Origin: Atriophallophorus winterbourni
Taxonomy: Eukaryota > Platyhelminthes > Trematoda > Plagiorchiida > Microphallidae
Length of the DNA stretch: 64,000 bases
Direction of reading: 5' to 3'
NCBI GenBank assembly: GCA_013407085.1
Contig: JACCGJ010023308.1
Span: forward strand, 1-64,000
Shown here in pieces: positions 1-15,200 of this stretch. The notes below the pieces were generated by a model. It was not told the DNA's origin, ran no database searches, and worked only from the letters and a program-made list of their open reading frames with translations. How positions within the stretch are numbered: position 1 is the stretch's first letter; every line of letters starts with the position of its first letter. Position numbers and translations under genes: made by a program.

Positions 1-289
1 CCCAAATTTGAACATCAGGCGTGGACGCATCCTGAGCAACGGAAAGCAAAATACCAACACTTGTGCTCGACAGTTGACCAGAAGCGAATCCACCAACGAA
101 GCGGTGCAAACAGCCGACTGCCAGGCAATGCCCTGCACGAGAGGCGGGAGTACGAACGCCACGGATACTGTCGAAAACTTGTCCAGCAATGTCAGAAAGG
201 AAGGCTGGTTCGCCAATCAGTTGAACTCCTCGACCGAGACATTCTGCAGCTGCGCAACGTACTAGCTGATTCGAGCTGGAAAGCGCCGC
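1..289 (-). CDS. HEATR5B: HEATR5 coding exon 12, partial (residues 972 to about 1067)
   Basis: Acceptor TTTCGTAG before 289; the exon is cut by the left edge of the window. It encodes LVRCAAAECLGRG, LIGEPAFLSDIAGQVFDSIR, AGHCLAVGCLHRFVGG and ILLSVAQDASTPDVQIW. These match the human CAAGEALGRM, SLALGCLHRYVGG and LALAQDGTSPEVQTW series. Overlapping plus-strand frames here are antisense shadows. Confidence 0.94.
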
Positions 290-3200
290 CTACGAAAGAT
301 GCAAAATCGTATACGCGATGGATACATACCGTTTACTAACAGCTAATTAAATGCAAAATACAATCGAACTTAGTGAATTAAACATTTGTTGCGAAGAGAG
401 AACTGAAACTATTCACTAATCGAGTGATATTGCAGCGGGTGGAGTAGAGAGAAGCCGGGTGTGATAACTGGTGTACATCCGGCCACATTTCAAGTCATCA
501 GTCGAACATCAATCACGTTACGTCTCCCCCGTGGCACGCAAGTACGTCGATTGCGTCTTGATTAATTCCTGAGATCAACTTGTCCAACGCCGAAGCGCTC
601 ATCCACAAGTCCCACAACACAAAAGAAATCCGATTGGTCAAAGGCGTATATTACGCACAAGACAAATATCAAAACATACGCTTATCTTATAAACGTAAAT
701 TAACCAACGACAACACTGATTGTCAAACATGTCTGTCCCGGAGGTAACATCTATCTGCTTTATCAATCGATTTCGTATCAACCGGTACACTTCAAGCCCT
801 CATCACACACGGCTCGTTTGACCGACATCGACTAATTGCATATCATTCGATTGCGGCAGATGTAGTCCACTTTTCATGCTTCCGAAGATGTTGCCGCTCG
901 AATCGTTCTCATGCAACCCTTCTGAAACCCGAATTATCACGAGTTCGCAATTCTGATAGTCGGTATTTTCTGCGTTTCGTGCTGTTGTGTTGGGCCGAAG
1001 GGTGGTGTTCTTCATGTCAATTGAAAGCTCGTGATTATGCTCTTGGCAACGCCACAATATGAACGACGCAGTTCGTTGCACGAACAATATGTATCAACGT
1101 ATCCATAGGTCCCACAACACTTACCATCAGCTATAAGCAGTGCAGGGATGGTCGACAGCAATAAATCATCATAAGTGTAGATACACAACCACGCATGCAT
1201 TGTAAAACGTACATACGATTAGGAACATTAACACCACCGAAGTGATTGAAAATTGTATATTAGAACATGTTACTGATTTCTTGCAAAATGTCAAAAAGTT
1301 TCTTTGGTGTTTTGCATACGACACGATAACCGAGGGATTCAAGCGTCATGAAATTTCTCAATTTAGTTTTGGATTGGGATTAAAAACCACGCCTTTGTGT
1401 GCGGTTCAGTCGGAGATATAAAAACAGTAAACAAAACATTGTTAGTCGTATAACAGGACATAGGAGCTGCCTAATTACTGAAATTCAAGACAACAGTGAC
1501 AACTTCTGAGCTCAATGAAACATTTACTGAGTTTGGACATCAAGAATATTTTATTTCCAAGAAGGCTTCATTAAAAATACATATTGCTCACACGACAGGA
1601 AAGCGAAGCCGAATGAGAGGAATGGCGAATGAAATACTAGAACTGACCATTACGAGGTTCGCGAATGTGCTTCGTAGTTCTGAATCTGGACCGAAGTCAC
1701 CTTTAGTTTCAGACATCTGTTTGAGAGCTATTAGCACCGCAGTAAATACATTCACTTGCACTGCGTCTTGCCGAACGGATTTGGTCAGGCGGATACATTC
1801 GGAAAAGTGCTGTAGCAATTGGATACGATGACGAATCGGAACAGATTGATACACTCTACCGAAAAGTTCCACCGCTGAATCAATGAGAGCCACGTGAAGT
1901 GAAAACGGCTCAGTTAGAGTGATTGAACATGGATGAAACGACTGAGACGTAAGCCGGACCGGAGACTCGTAGAATGCGATGGATGAGGTGCACGACTGTG
2001 TACGATTTAAGGTGAATTCACCGTACACAGAATCCAAGGAATCTGTGAATGTGTACTAGAGAAGGGATGGCATTTAGGAAACAATTAAACACAAAACGAA
2101 ATGAAAATCCTGACGAATATAAGCCGCTGATGGCAAAAGTCTACTAGTCAAAAATGCGCAGCCAAGTAATAGCATAATATTAATTCTGAGATTGCAATGT
2201 CACACGATGTGTACCCGCACGATTGCGTTACACGCATACAAGAGAGGAAAACAGTCCATACAAACGAGATAAAATACGGATGAATAACGTACCAAACTTG
2301 AAATACCATCTTTCAAAAACAAAGATGCGGGATCGTATTCGAGAACGCCAGAAATGCAGTTGGAGGTGACCTGGTTAGCGTGAAAGAACATCAAGTCAAT
2401 AAAAACCCGGAGAATAAAGCGCTATTAAAGTAAGTAAATTAACGACATCTCAAGTGTATAAAGTTCGAGATCAGCAGAAGAGGTAGTGGAAAAATGGCTG
2501 GAGTGAAATTGCAAGGTAAAAAACTTAAGTGATAGCGACATGGTTAAAGGAAAAGTTAAAGAATCAGCGACGATTTCCATGTTGTCTAAGTCGTACACAA
2601 TCTGTGACTTGGGCTGATTCCATTAGAAGCAATTTATCGGTTATGCATCTATGAACTAGAGGTAGCAGTTGTATATAGTGAAGTTAAGTTAATTCGTTCA
2701 GGCGTTCCCCTACACTACTTTAACCCCGATATTTATCAGCTGCACGGGTGAACGTGCTGTGTAATTGCACAGTACTTCTTTACTGTATAAGTAAGTGTGT
2801 AAAACGTGTGTAAGTGTGCAAACGTGCAGTGCTGCTAACAACGTGCTAAATTGTTACCGGCAATGCACTGCATGCTGGAACACGCTGGAGTCTCACTGCC
2901 ATTTTGATGTTCTTTCTCATATCTTTCTAGGCCTGGGCAACTTAACAGTATTTAAGCTCACGTACAATCTCTGGTTGTGCGGCACTTGGCCTGGATTAGG
3001 CTTGTGATTTTATACATACACACTGTATAGGCAACATTGTTCTAAATTGATTGCTACCCGAAACGAGTTGCATGCGAGAGTACGCTGCAGGCTCAAAGCT
3101 AGTATGCCTTTCTTATACATGTTTCTATCTATCCATGGTTGGACAACTTGACAGTATCTAGGGCTTATTACTGTGCGGCACTTCTAACTCCAGAGTTGCG

Positions 3201-6200
3201 AGTTGAAGAATTATGTTAATTCACCCTACTGAGGTATTCGAACCGTCATCTGCTCTAACGAGATAAACAATGTAACCCGTGATTTAAAAATTTTCAACAT
3301 TTGATTAAGGATTGATATTCCGTAAATGTCTAGAGGTTTTTGAGTAGCTTTCGTAATACAGTGTATAATTCTCTAAAGGTTTATCTGAAAGATACCCCTG
3401 GAAATCCTTGTAGCCACTTTTGACGGCGCTGTTCGTTGGGTAATTCAAGGGAGTTTTGTCCTTCAAGCAGCAAGTTAAATTATTATTAACATTTTCAAGT
3501 GGTCTTGCACAGTAGTACAATTATCGCCCATATCAGATAACTTTTAAATTTAACAACCTTCGTTCTGTGACACATTCCGTAATTTAGGCTATGTATAAAA
3601 TGACATGCTTCCGTGTATATAAGCGCCAAAGTTGGCCTCTGTCGGTTAATGTCGACTATGAGTGTGCATTAAAAGCATATGACGAGTTCAAGATCAATAT
3701 TTAACGAGCAATCACCAAAACGAACTAAAAAACTAAACAGAGATTATTAGAAATATTACACAGGCATACCTTATCCTCTAAATATTTCTCATCACAATCC
3801 GGAGGCCAGATGCCGGAGGTCGCACTATCATCCGATTGACAAATATGCACTAGTAACGAAGTTGTTGTGTTGATTGTACTCTCGGTCAATGTAAAATCAG
3901 CAACCAACTCGCGAAGTAAGGTGCTGTAGGAGCCTGTGAGGAGGCGAATCAAGAAGCAGATGACCACTAGACTGATCGAGATTAGGAACTAGAAAAGTGA
4001 ATGCATTCAACCAGTAGCGAAGTTGATTAGGGTAAAAGCCACATTAGTGAGGGTAACGGTAGCCATGGCAAAACATGCTCACCAAACAGGAGCTATTTTC
4101 AGCACCAAATTTAAACAACGAAACAGTAAATAAGAAATAAAAAAGCAAGAGTACACGCTTCTGGAAGATTAGACATCTAGAAAGCACGCTATACAGATGA
4201 ATTTTGATTGTTGAAACGACTTCCAGAGAGCTTTGTACAGGGTGTACACTAGAGTTGAAAACAAGGGGATATGCGTCTGTTGCACGAAACGGAGTACGCG
4301 TTGCCATGATATAATAGGTTTCGCATCTAGCATTGCGCGCGGTTGATATTCATCGAGCAATCGGTTGACATGATTCGATCCGATGGTTCGCAACTTGCTA
4401 ACAGTAACCCAACTTTCTATAAGCGGACGCTAACGACGACGACGTCTAAACTCTAGTGATTATTGAATATCTTTAAGTGAGTGTGTTTTAGAGCCCTAGT
4501 CCGAGGATTCAGTTAGCTCAGAGAAGGATTCCATTCGAGGTTCGATGAAAGACCAAGCTAGTTGTAACTGAGTATTGCGGAAATACTTTATCAAACATGT
4601 CCGGTATTTAGCAAACGAATTGAATCCCGTCGCAAATGCATCTTTTTGAAAATGTGACTGACCATAATTCACCACCATACCGAGGTCGAAAATGGATAAC
4701 GAAGAGTCGAAGATATAACTAAGAACACTCTTGCCCAGGCAAGTGCAAATGGAACCAGACATACCAACCCAGCGGCATGATAAGGAACAAAAGTAAAAGT
4801 ACAGTCATTACACATCCCTATTTTATCTTCAGGAACAGATTCGGGTGCTCAGAAACGGAAGCGATAAGTTCTGGCAGTCTCGTAGTTCCAGCATAGCATG
4901 ACTAAGTGTGCAGCAGCATCAATTTTAGATGAGATATTACCAAAGAGGAATGAGCTGGGTTTTCGTGATTGGTATGGCTTATAGCCACAGAAAGTAGCTC
5001 ATTAATCGTACGACGCCAACGACAAATGGGCATTTTGCTAATTAATAGGGAAAGGATTGAAAGATTTGAGTCAGATAGTTAAGAGGTTATCACAACCAAT
5101 TGATTGAAATATGCTTGGGACCGATCGTGTATTCATAATGGAAAGAAAATGGTGTGCAATCGGTCAAAGCAGTTTTTTGGTAACGTTACCCAAAACTACT
5201 CTAACAGATTTTCGCTGGTTTAGTTCTAAATAACTGAGCACTGCTGTGAACGTTATAGGACTGTTATTCCGATTCTAAGACCATAGTCAAGCAAATTGGT
5301 GTTAATTGTGAGATCACCATGCACTTGAGATGTACATTCATGACGGACATTGGCCGGAGGTCAACAACCAAAGAGTCAGGTTAGGAACGGTGCACTTCAA
5401 ATCAAGAAAACACAATTTTAGAAAATAAGGAGAATCATCGGACGTAGTCCACAGTTAAGATATTATGGTGTTCACAACAATTTAAGCAAAATAAAACCAC
5501 GCACACAAGAGAATACGATAGGAAAAGTTAATCGATTACAGAGGACAAAAATACCGTGCTTTTTAAGTGATTCCAGATAAAGGATATGATTCAAAAAAGC
5601 TATGGAATAGAAAAACAAAGAAAACGAATATAAATAAAAATATGAATATTGCATACACTCAACAAATATACGGAAAACAGTTCAGTCGAAGTCGCAAACT
5701 AAACGAGAGCGCTCAGTATAAAACGTGATCATCTTGTGGGGGAACAGTAAGAAAAATCACAAGGAAGAGAATAAAGCGAAGGCAAAAAGAACCATCACCA
5801 TAAATTGCTAATGATGCGTAGATTTATACAGACAATCTTAAGGACAGAAGAGGAACAGCATCACACGAAGTAATGGTTGGTCCCACTGAGTTGATCATAT
5901 AAAAATAATGCAGTGATAAACGGGTTTATATGTGGCACCAGGTGAATGGGCCGCAAGTTAACCAGTATTAGTCAGTATCGAATAGCAATTAAAAGGGCGA
6001 TGCCGATCTACTATGATAAGAGTGTTTTGAATGTCAAAAGACAGGATATATGAAAATACGTTCAATCGAAACTGTCCGAATCCAAATTAATCCGGAAATG
6101 TTTTCCGACAGCGACTTACTGCTGTATACAGGTGGCGGTAACAGTAATAAAACACGATATAAGCGATATCGGATCAGGTCCGCCGTTGCCTTCAAGTGGT

Positions 6201-9200
6201 TTCCATACATACGAACAATGTCGACCAAATGACTCAACATGTTTAATGCGCCCTCAACAGGAACAAGCAAATGTTTAACCGCTTCTTCTGACACCAAAAC
6301 GGCAGAGCAAGATTCGAGGAAACATTGCACGGAACAGAGTGCGCCAGCTCTCGCCTCCAAAACAACCTTGAAAAGATGGAACGAAAATAGAAAGCGAGCA
6401 AAGTAACAGAATCTTTTGCAGATGTGGCATAAAACAATGGAATTTTGAGCGGTGTAAAATCGAAGAATTCTGAACCGTCTGCAAAAGAAAACTATAACGT
6501 ACTTTTTAAAGGAACGATGTTGTTGGTCAGCTTGGACCGATGTCGATCATGAATGTACATCACAACCGCATGATTTTTTCATGTTCCACAGATTTTCGGA
6601 TGACTAAACAGTCCAATTCGGGAGGAACAGTCTCTCCCGCAGCGCTCGCAACGATAGGCAGAACTCGGTCGATCGGGCTCAGTTTCACGCCGGCGGAGTG
6701 ATCTGCGTTCAGCAGCCAAGAGCTGTATCTGCTTCTCCGCAACTTGCAGACGACGCTTTACACAATAGCTCAAATGTGTGGTAAAGAGCAAGTACTTCCC
6801 AACTCGCGGGGTTATTGCCAAGAGCTTTCATATCACTTTCACAAAGGTCTTTGTGACGCAGGTGCGGTCTGTCCAATGGTCGAGTTAATGACTTCAACTC
6901 ACCATAGAGTAGATCTTTCGGAATACGACTATTTTCCATTTTGCAGCTGTGGCCAAGCCATCGCAGGCGGAGCTGTCGTAGTTGGGTGTACATGCTCTGC
7001 AGACCAGCTTTTGAAAGCACTTCAGAATTAGTCACTTTGTCCATCCACGACATGTTCAAGATACGACGGATGTTTGGTAAATGGAAAGCAGTCAGCTTCC
7101 GTTCGTGTCTTGCGTGGGTGGTCCGGGTTTCACTGCCGTTAAGTAAAGCATTTAGTACGCACGCGCTGTATACCATCATCTGTGTCTTTACAGTCAGCTT
7201 GCGGTTACCCCAAACACGAGAGTTCAATCGGGACAAAATGACAGCTGCACTGACAATCCGCTTATCAATCTCCGTGTCTAGCGAGAGGTTATTCGCAATG
7301 GTTGAACCAAGATATATAAAATGGGCTTGTCGCCCCAACCAAGGAAAAACCAGCTGGGTCAGTAACGGAGCAATGAAAGGAGAAAAAGCATAGATTACCT
7401 CATGATTAACAAAATGATAATTAGATCAAAACAAGTAAGCCATCCATTGCGGTGAACTCCGGACAATTAGGAAAAGCCTTCTAATGGTATGAAAGCACAA
7501 GCCTGATCCAGGCAAGGTGCCGCACAGTCGGAGACTGCACGTGGGCTAAGATACTGTCAGCCTTCTAATAATAACCCTAGCTAATCCTAAACAAGGGATC
7601 AGACAGATTAAAAGTAGCACAGCCACAAGTAGCTGCGCAAAGAATATACAATTACGCTTTCAAGTACATCCACCGAAGTACTACCAATTCACAACATACC
7701 TGCCACGTAAATGCATCACCACGCTGCTTTTCTGCGTTCAATTCTCGTGACGTACGAGGGAATGCGTTGCGCCAGAATAGAAAAATACGAGGCAAATATG
7801 ATTTGATCAGGTGCGGGCCCAGGGTCATAAACGCAGCCAACAAGAGCCAAGCAGATTGAGTTCTGGGTAACGTAGAACGACCATTCAGGTTGGAAGCTCG
7901 GAATAGCTCCTCAATGACCCCAAATATCTGGAAAGAATAATAAGGCTGGTTGGGAAAACGGATAAAATTTTAAAAACAACGCCCCAAGGACAAAACTGAT
8001 GTGACTCGGAAGATTGTTAGTATCATCCGAAAAATATACGGAGATTTACCATGGCAGATTAGTCAGAAAGGGAATCTGGTAAATCCTTCATAATGAAAAC
8101 CAGAGTCATGCAAGGATGCACCTAGTCATTAATCATCTTTATTATCGTCATTGGATAATGAGAACTACAAAGTAACACTTGCATTTAGTTTACCGTCAAT
8201 AAAAAGCTGGAAAACTGAAAGTTTTCGGAAGATATCTGCCATTTACATCACACGTAACATGTACAATCCAAACTTACCCGAATCGCACTGGAAACAAAAA
8301 GGATTGGCCAGAAAATCAAGATCAGGTCGAAGACCCGTTGGAAACCGACCGTTCTGTCTGCCTAGGAAAAGTGATCACCACACACCGCAGCGCAGTTGGA
8401 GGCGTACGGAGCAGTATTAAAAAGTAATGCCTACTTGAAATAAGTTGTGGCTCATCTGGAACGCTAAAGCTCATTGTTAGTGCAGTAAGATCAACATTTT
8501 CAACACCAATGAAGAGGAGCTTTCTTTCATGTACCCGAGACATGGAAAGTAACCAACATCATCATCAAACTACGTAACTTTGTAAACAAGTGCTTGCGCA
8601 GTATTCTCAGCATCAGATGGGGAAGAAACAACCAAAATGCAGCCAGCTATGAGTTCAAGAGAAGAAAATGGGCTGGATAGACCACACGATCTGCAAACCA
8701 GTAGATGATGTCTCTAGACTAAAATCGCGGTTTCGCCAAGATGAACAAGCAGCATCGAAATACCACTTCATTCGGACGGATCACATAGCTAGAGAAAATA
8801 TGTCAAGTAGATCGCGAAAAACAAAAAAATTCTCACGAAAATGCACTGACTAAACCTAAAGCCACAAGGCATAACGAAACCAGACAGTCAACGAGACCAA
8901 CCTTTTTTGTTCGGCTAAACGGTAACCCCAAATGATCCACGCTCGTAACTGCTAAAATACCCGAAACTGCAGCGCTATAGCCATGGATATGGTCTGCTTT
9001 CGGATCTTGATCGTTAACCAAGTTTTGAATGCACTGATCCAGGTAAGCTACACGCTGATGTGGAAGCGCCAAGCATAACTGTCGAAGACAGCCAGCAGAA
9101 GACAGACGAACTGCTACACAGGGATGGATGAGTGCATTGAACAAAACGTTCACCAACTGACATGGCGGCTCTAAAAGCACAGCTGAAAAATAAAGCAAAA

Positions 9201-12200
9201 AACTGGCTTGGAAAGAATCAATTGGAAACGCGATAGCACTAACAACCTGAAAAACTGGGGGAAAAGTTCATTACGCGTTATTCCAAAACGAGCTGGATTC
9301 AAGTGGTACCGACAGCAGTAGGAAAAGTAACCGCGGATGCCTAGCAGTCAGTAGGTAAAACCATAACACATCTACCGCTATTGGCTTATGAAACCGAAGA
9401 AAAGTATCAGGCTCAGGTGCCCGGCACAAAATACGCAAATCATGAATAAGCTGAAGCTAAATAATAATAGTTAAATATTAAGCGACTGATCACGTAGGGT
9501 TCAAATTCGCCCAATATTTTCGTGCGAATGAGTGATAAAACTTACCGACAGACGAATCTAGCCATCGGAAGAGTTGTTTTAATTGATCAAGAGCGCAAAC
9601 GAGCAAGTGCTGTTCACGTTGATGTCGTTGTCCACGTGCAGAGCCTCGGTGAAGAATGCGTCGGCTTGCGGTGGTCTCTTGGGTGGTAGCTTGAAATGTT
9701 CCGGTAGATGTGCCCGAAGAGGGGTCCTCGTGAATAGGTTCGACAACGTCCCCAGCGCCATGCTGCTCACTGGTTGAAACTGAGGATGGGTCTTGTGAAG
9801 AGCAACTGGCTTCATCCTCCGTTAATGCGGTGGAACCGCCACCGTTTAGTTCTTGACGAAGCAACGCTATCAGACAACGTGCAGCGACCACTTGAACAGG
9901 CTCAGATAGCAAACGACGATAAAGTGTAGAGAGCAAGAAGCATATGCATTGACGCGAAAATACAGCCTCGGAATGCGTTGGGACAGAACGTGCATTAAGC
10001 AGAAGACGTAAACAGTGATTTATGATAAGTTCCAAGTTTGTCTCGAACCAAAGTGAACCCATGGAACAAACGAATTCCATATACGACTGTAAAACAAGGG
10101 GAAATTATTTAAAACAACAGAAATAATCGTACAGGGTGAGTGTAATTGAAGTAAAAACAGTAGACTTACATAAATCACTCCCACGCGCACTTCACGTGAA
10201 ACGGAACCAACCCCTTTGATTACGTCAGCTGGAGATGCACCTTTCAAGATACCGCCATATCCCTTGCAGAAACCATTTGCAAGTAAAGATAGCACTTCGC
10301 TAAGCGTAACTGTTTTGGCCTTCAACGGCGCAACTGGTTAGGAAAGGACAGCAAAAATAGTTATAAATAGTTGTTTAATGGGTAATCACGATAAAAGAAT
10401 ACCATTTCGGTAGCATGCACGGATGTGCAATCGTGCAGCATTTCTGTGCTGTACGTCTAACATCGTGCTAAATTGATTGGCCAACGGTAGTGAGCTTCAT
10501 GCTGAAATACGCTGGAGTCTCAGTACCATTTCTATTCCCCCTCGTATCTGTCTAGGCCTGGGCAACTTGACAGTATCGTAGCCCACGTGCAGTCTCTGAC
10601 TGTACGGCACTTTGCCTTAATCGGGATTGTGCTTTCATACCATATATACCATTTCGGTAGCATGATGCACAGTTGCCACTTATAATGAAGTGTGCGTGCG
10701 AATAGACGGCGATCACACTGCCGGTACCCCATTTTCATATATCTGCCAAGGCCGAAGCACCTGACAACCAGTTAGCTGACGCATAGTCTACCAAACTATG
10801 CAATACCTAAACAGGCTTTCGGGATATCATCTTGGAACACAAACAAGAATATTCTGAAAATATTGAACGTGATATTTGGTCCATATACGGCGTTGGATAA
10901 CAGCAACTAGGGTGAGTGTGCATCAGCTGATAGCCATAAATTTTCGTTCAAATGCGCCGAGGTTGATGTGCCATAAGCATTGCTACTTATGCTGTTATAA
11001 ACTATGAATTTCGTTATTGGGTGAATCTTTTGGAGTACCAACCTGAAATCTAGCCAGAAACAATTAACATAAAACGACATTTTGCAACGAAAGCTCAATA
11101 GGCATACCGAAGTGTTTATAAATAAGTGATTTTGGCTGACCCTTCAGCAAAAGGATAATTTGATTTGGATCAGAAAGAGTAAGCAAAATTTGAAAAGGTG
11201 TTTCATAGAAGACGTTAAAACAATAGAGGTGAGTACACCAGACCCGGTTTCGTACAATATTTCCCCCAAAAGATCACATAATTGTCTCAAAATGTTATTC
11301 ACACAACGAAAATAATGTCACTTTGAAATGTATCACCACATTCTACGAACTTTAACGAAGCCGGGGTTCGTAAATTGACCAGTGATATAACGTGAATAAC
11401 AGTCTAAAAGCTGTGGGTTTATCATAACAGCAGTAACCATTAAGAGCCAATGCACGTAAGCATGGTCTTTCAGATAATAAAATAACTGTACTGATGTAAT
11501 TTTAACTACATTATTGAATCAAGAATAGCCATAAATTGAAAGCAACAACAATAAAGAAAGCCATCTGCGCAAGTGGCTTCATGCATGCAGTTCCATTACA
11601 CATATCCCACGACCGGTTTTGTGCTGTTAGCACTAATCAGGTAAAGACAGTACCATCACGATCGGCATACCCTAATTATTTTAAAAAACGGGACACAAGG
11701 TTTTAACTTGTAAGCCACGGTTGGAAAAGGTTTGTAGGACTAAGATGTTCAATAACACGCATTCACACACATGTAGATGGGTTAAACTCATGGGTTTGAA
11801 CAAAAAATCCATATTTGAATGCATTTCAATCACACACACGAACCAACTAACATTTTTGTAAGAAACCCCATCTTGTTATCTATACATGCTAATTAGTAAA
11901 AAAAATACGAAACCCGTTATACGTGTAGTGTGTTGTCCCAAAAAGTAAGTCAATTTGGCAAATATGTTGCTTCAGTTTGTCAATTTTTTGATTATGTTCC
12001 AGGATGTGGGTAAAATTCTAGTACTTTATATACGAAACAAACGAAGTAGATCAATCAACACTTACCATTACCGTGTGCAGTAGTAGATAGCGTTGCACTT
12101 TGCGTTGCCGATGAGGGCTGTTGCTGCGACCGAGCGAGCAATCTGCCCAACAATTTGGCGACCTCAATTCTGACAGCATAATCAGAGCCATCCAAAGCAC

Positions 12201-15200
12201 GAAAACATAAATTGACCAAGGCCTCCAATCCGTTCGTATACATTGCGGGATGATGATTTAACAGGGAGCTCAAGCACTAGAAACGTTAGGTATATGTCGA
12301 TAAACCCAGTTAGAGATTTTCACAAACAAATAAGCGATCGATTAATTGTTTTTGAAACTGAGCACATAATAAGCATGACGGAAAGTAAATTGATATCATC
12401 CAAGTCGCAATCGTCGTCAGAGACGGTAAAAACTATCACATTGAGATAAATATGCTACAGCTCGAATCAAACGCCATCAATGAAGCTTTACGGATGAATA
12501 CGGTGCCCTTAACACGAAAGCATCCTTGCAACGTTAAGCGGAACAGGTAATGTTTATTTGTTGTTCACACACTTAAAACTTATTCCACTACCGATTTCGA
12601 GCGGCATGTTTTCCCGACACATGAAGAGCAAGAATAGGTACACTGAGATCTGTTTTAGGCGACAATCTGATTTTTTTAATGGAGCAGTTTCATTGATGGT
12701 GCGAACTTCAATTACTAACGAGTGGCATGAACCAGCTCTGTGCATGGGCATTGAAGGGTTTAAATTGCTGATTGATCAGCTTAGCCGCTGCAGCATTTAA
12801 AAGTGCGTCGCATACTGAGTAAACCGTACGGTTAAGACTTTCATAACGCTGAGCTTGGACATGAACGCGGCGTGATTTGTGTACTACCGGGACACATCGA
12901 GCCAAACTGGATAGTGCTTTTCGGGCGTCAACAGGACCATTCATTCCAGGAAGGTCGATAGATAAAAGTCAGACGAACTAAGTCTCCACCCACTGCGTTG
13001 TGCACCAACATTTTTAGACAAAAGGATACAAGTAAGGTATACTAAGCTACCGCGCTACTTCGATCTGGGCAACCGAGTAATATCACGTTAAACAAATATG
13101 AAAATCTAAGTAAGATGAGGGATTCCGTGCGCTCTGCTTACTCTACTTTGATTATCGTCACATTACATGCAAATGTTTATAATCACCATGAAAGCGTTCT
13201 TCGTCCGCGTGTACCATTTAAGTCAGCGGCGTTTAATGCACGTATCGGACAACAGAAGCCTTGGCTCGCGCACTTGCTAGGCTCGATATTGATGCGTGGA
13301 CAAGATGGTGTCACGAACGATATAAGTTAGAGAGCTGAAGTTGCACGTTAGACTGGACCCGTCGTTGTACTGTAACACAACAGGGGGTCGATACTGCAAT
13401 AAGTCCCGCCAGCTGTTTGTGGTTGCTGCCTACGCAGGAAAGGCACCGCATAGAGACTGGACTTTAACGTGGTGCGATGGTTTGTGTATGAAAGATCGAG
13501 CTATACTGGGTTATGTCCTTCAGGAACAAGCAGAGCTTCTCACACCAGGAAGGTCGATGGACAGAAGTCAGAACACGGTCTCAGTCCACTGTGTTGTGGG
13601 TAAGACTATTTAGCCAAAGGCTTTGACCGAGAACCTAATTGTTCTCCTGTCTAGGCATGGGTGACCTGGCAGTATCCAATCCCACATACCACTATGATAA
13701 TCACATATAAATCCGAATCCATAGTGCATCGACCGTGGCGCACGATAAATCAGGTCGCCTTACATGCTGAATACAGCGGGTGGGTAAATTAAAACAAGAT
13801 ACTGCTGGCCCTACTCGTCAACCATTTTCTGCCCCCTCCCCACCCTACATTTTAATTCTTATCCTTCAGCATCCAGTGTGATAAGCAGCCGACCGATACC
13901 AATTCAAAGCTCAGTATATCCTGAACAAAAACATTTTATAAAACCGCGCACGTCTGCATACATAGGTGCCATGAATGTACGAACCCTGCGTCAAGCAGAA
14001 CAGCAAGCTGCTTTTGCCCTCTGCCTAGATTCGTCATCTACCTATGTTTGTTGCTTGTCAAATACAAGACTTTATGATCCTTTTACGATAATTGAATTGA
14101 CTGCACCAAGTCTTTCCAACAGATGCTTTTTGCGCTACTCAGGCGATTCATTTGCTTCCTCCTCAGTCAAAGCGGTTGAAGCTTTCGGATCCTACAATTC
14201 AGCAAGCTTATCACGGGAGCTTAGATAATCTTTTCACTGCGGTGTCCGACAATATCATACAAAAGTGGAATGCGATTGCTACTGTAATGGACGGAGTCTG
14301 CATGCGGTAGTTCCACCTCTGGATCCTATTGGATCTCACAGGTTACCCTTCCATCACTAGAAGGCGGAGGATTCCATCCAGTTCGCAATATAATGCAGAA
14401 CAAAAGACGCATCAGAAATAATCAATCAATCAGATAGGGAAGCATGGTGGAGGAAGAAACGGAGGTAACCAACAATTGAGGTAAGACTGTTCAAATTGAT
14501 TCGGTTTACAGGTTCTAAAACCATTGGAGTCATTGAGACAATCACAGACAAGGATGGTGCCTTAACCACTAACAAAGAGCGCCACCTGTCTCGATGGGCG
14601 GAAAATTTTTATGAGCAATTTAGCTGGCCAGCAGCAAATGGTTCATTATCTTGTATTCCATATTGTGAACCCTGGTCAGTTGATTTGCCACCTCCGAGCG
14701 AAACAGATATCAAGCTCGGCACTAAATCAACGAAAAGATTCAAGGCAGCTGGTCCTGATGGACTGGCCCCGGTTCTATTCAAGGAGGGTTGCGATAACTT
14801 ATTAAGCACATTAATTGAACTTCTCCGTCAGGTAGGGGATACGGAAACTCTTCCCGTGTTGGGGAGAATCTATATTCATACCTATTTTCAAAAAAGATGT
14901 GCGTACTTCCTGCTCTAACCCCATGGGGATAAGCCTTACGCCCGTCATTACCTGGATTCTTGTTTAAATATGTCTCCGGGGCCTTACATTACACAGTGAA
15001 TCACAGATTCGTGAACAGCTGGAGGGATTAAGTCCCGGTAGAGGATGTGTCGATAACATATTCACTCTTCGGCAAGCTCTAGAACATAGCCACACTTATA
15101 GGCAGCCCACTGTAGTCATCTTTACTACTAGTAACGCTTGTTTTGAGGATTTCAGCTTACATTTCCAAAGCCACGATAGCTTTTCGTAACTTGGGTCATA

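Noticed and set aside
4169..4393. 74-codon minus frame in HEATR5 intron 8 considered as an extra exon
   Set aside because: Exons 8 and 9 join directly (YSS|SYSTLLRELV) with matching phase and no missing family sequence.
6050..6232. 60-codon plus frame
   Set aside because: Largely antisense to HEATR5 exon 8.
9583..9815. 64-78 codon frames on both strands
   Set aside because: Overlap HEATR5 exon 5 in other frames; no independent support.
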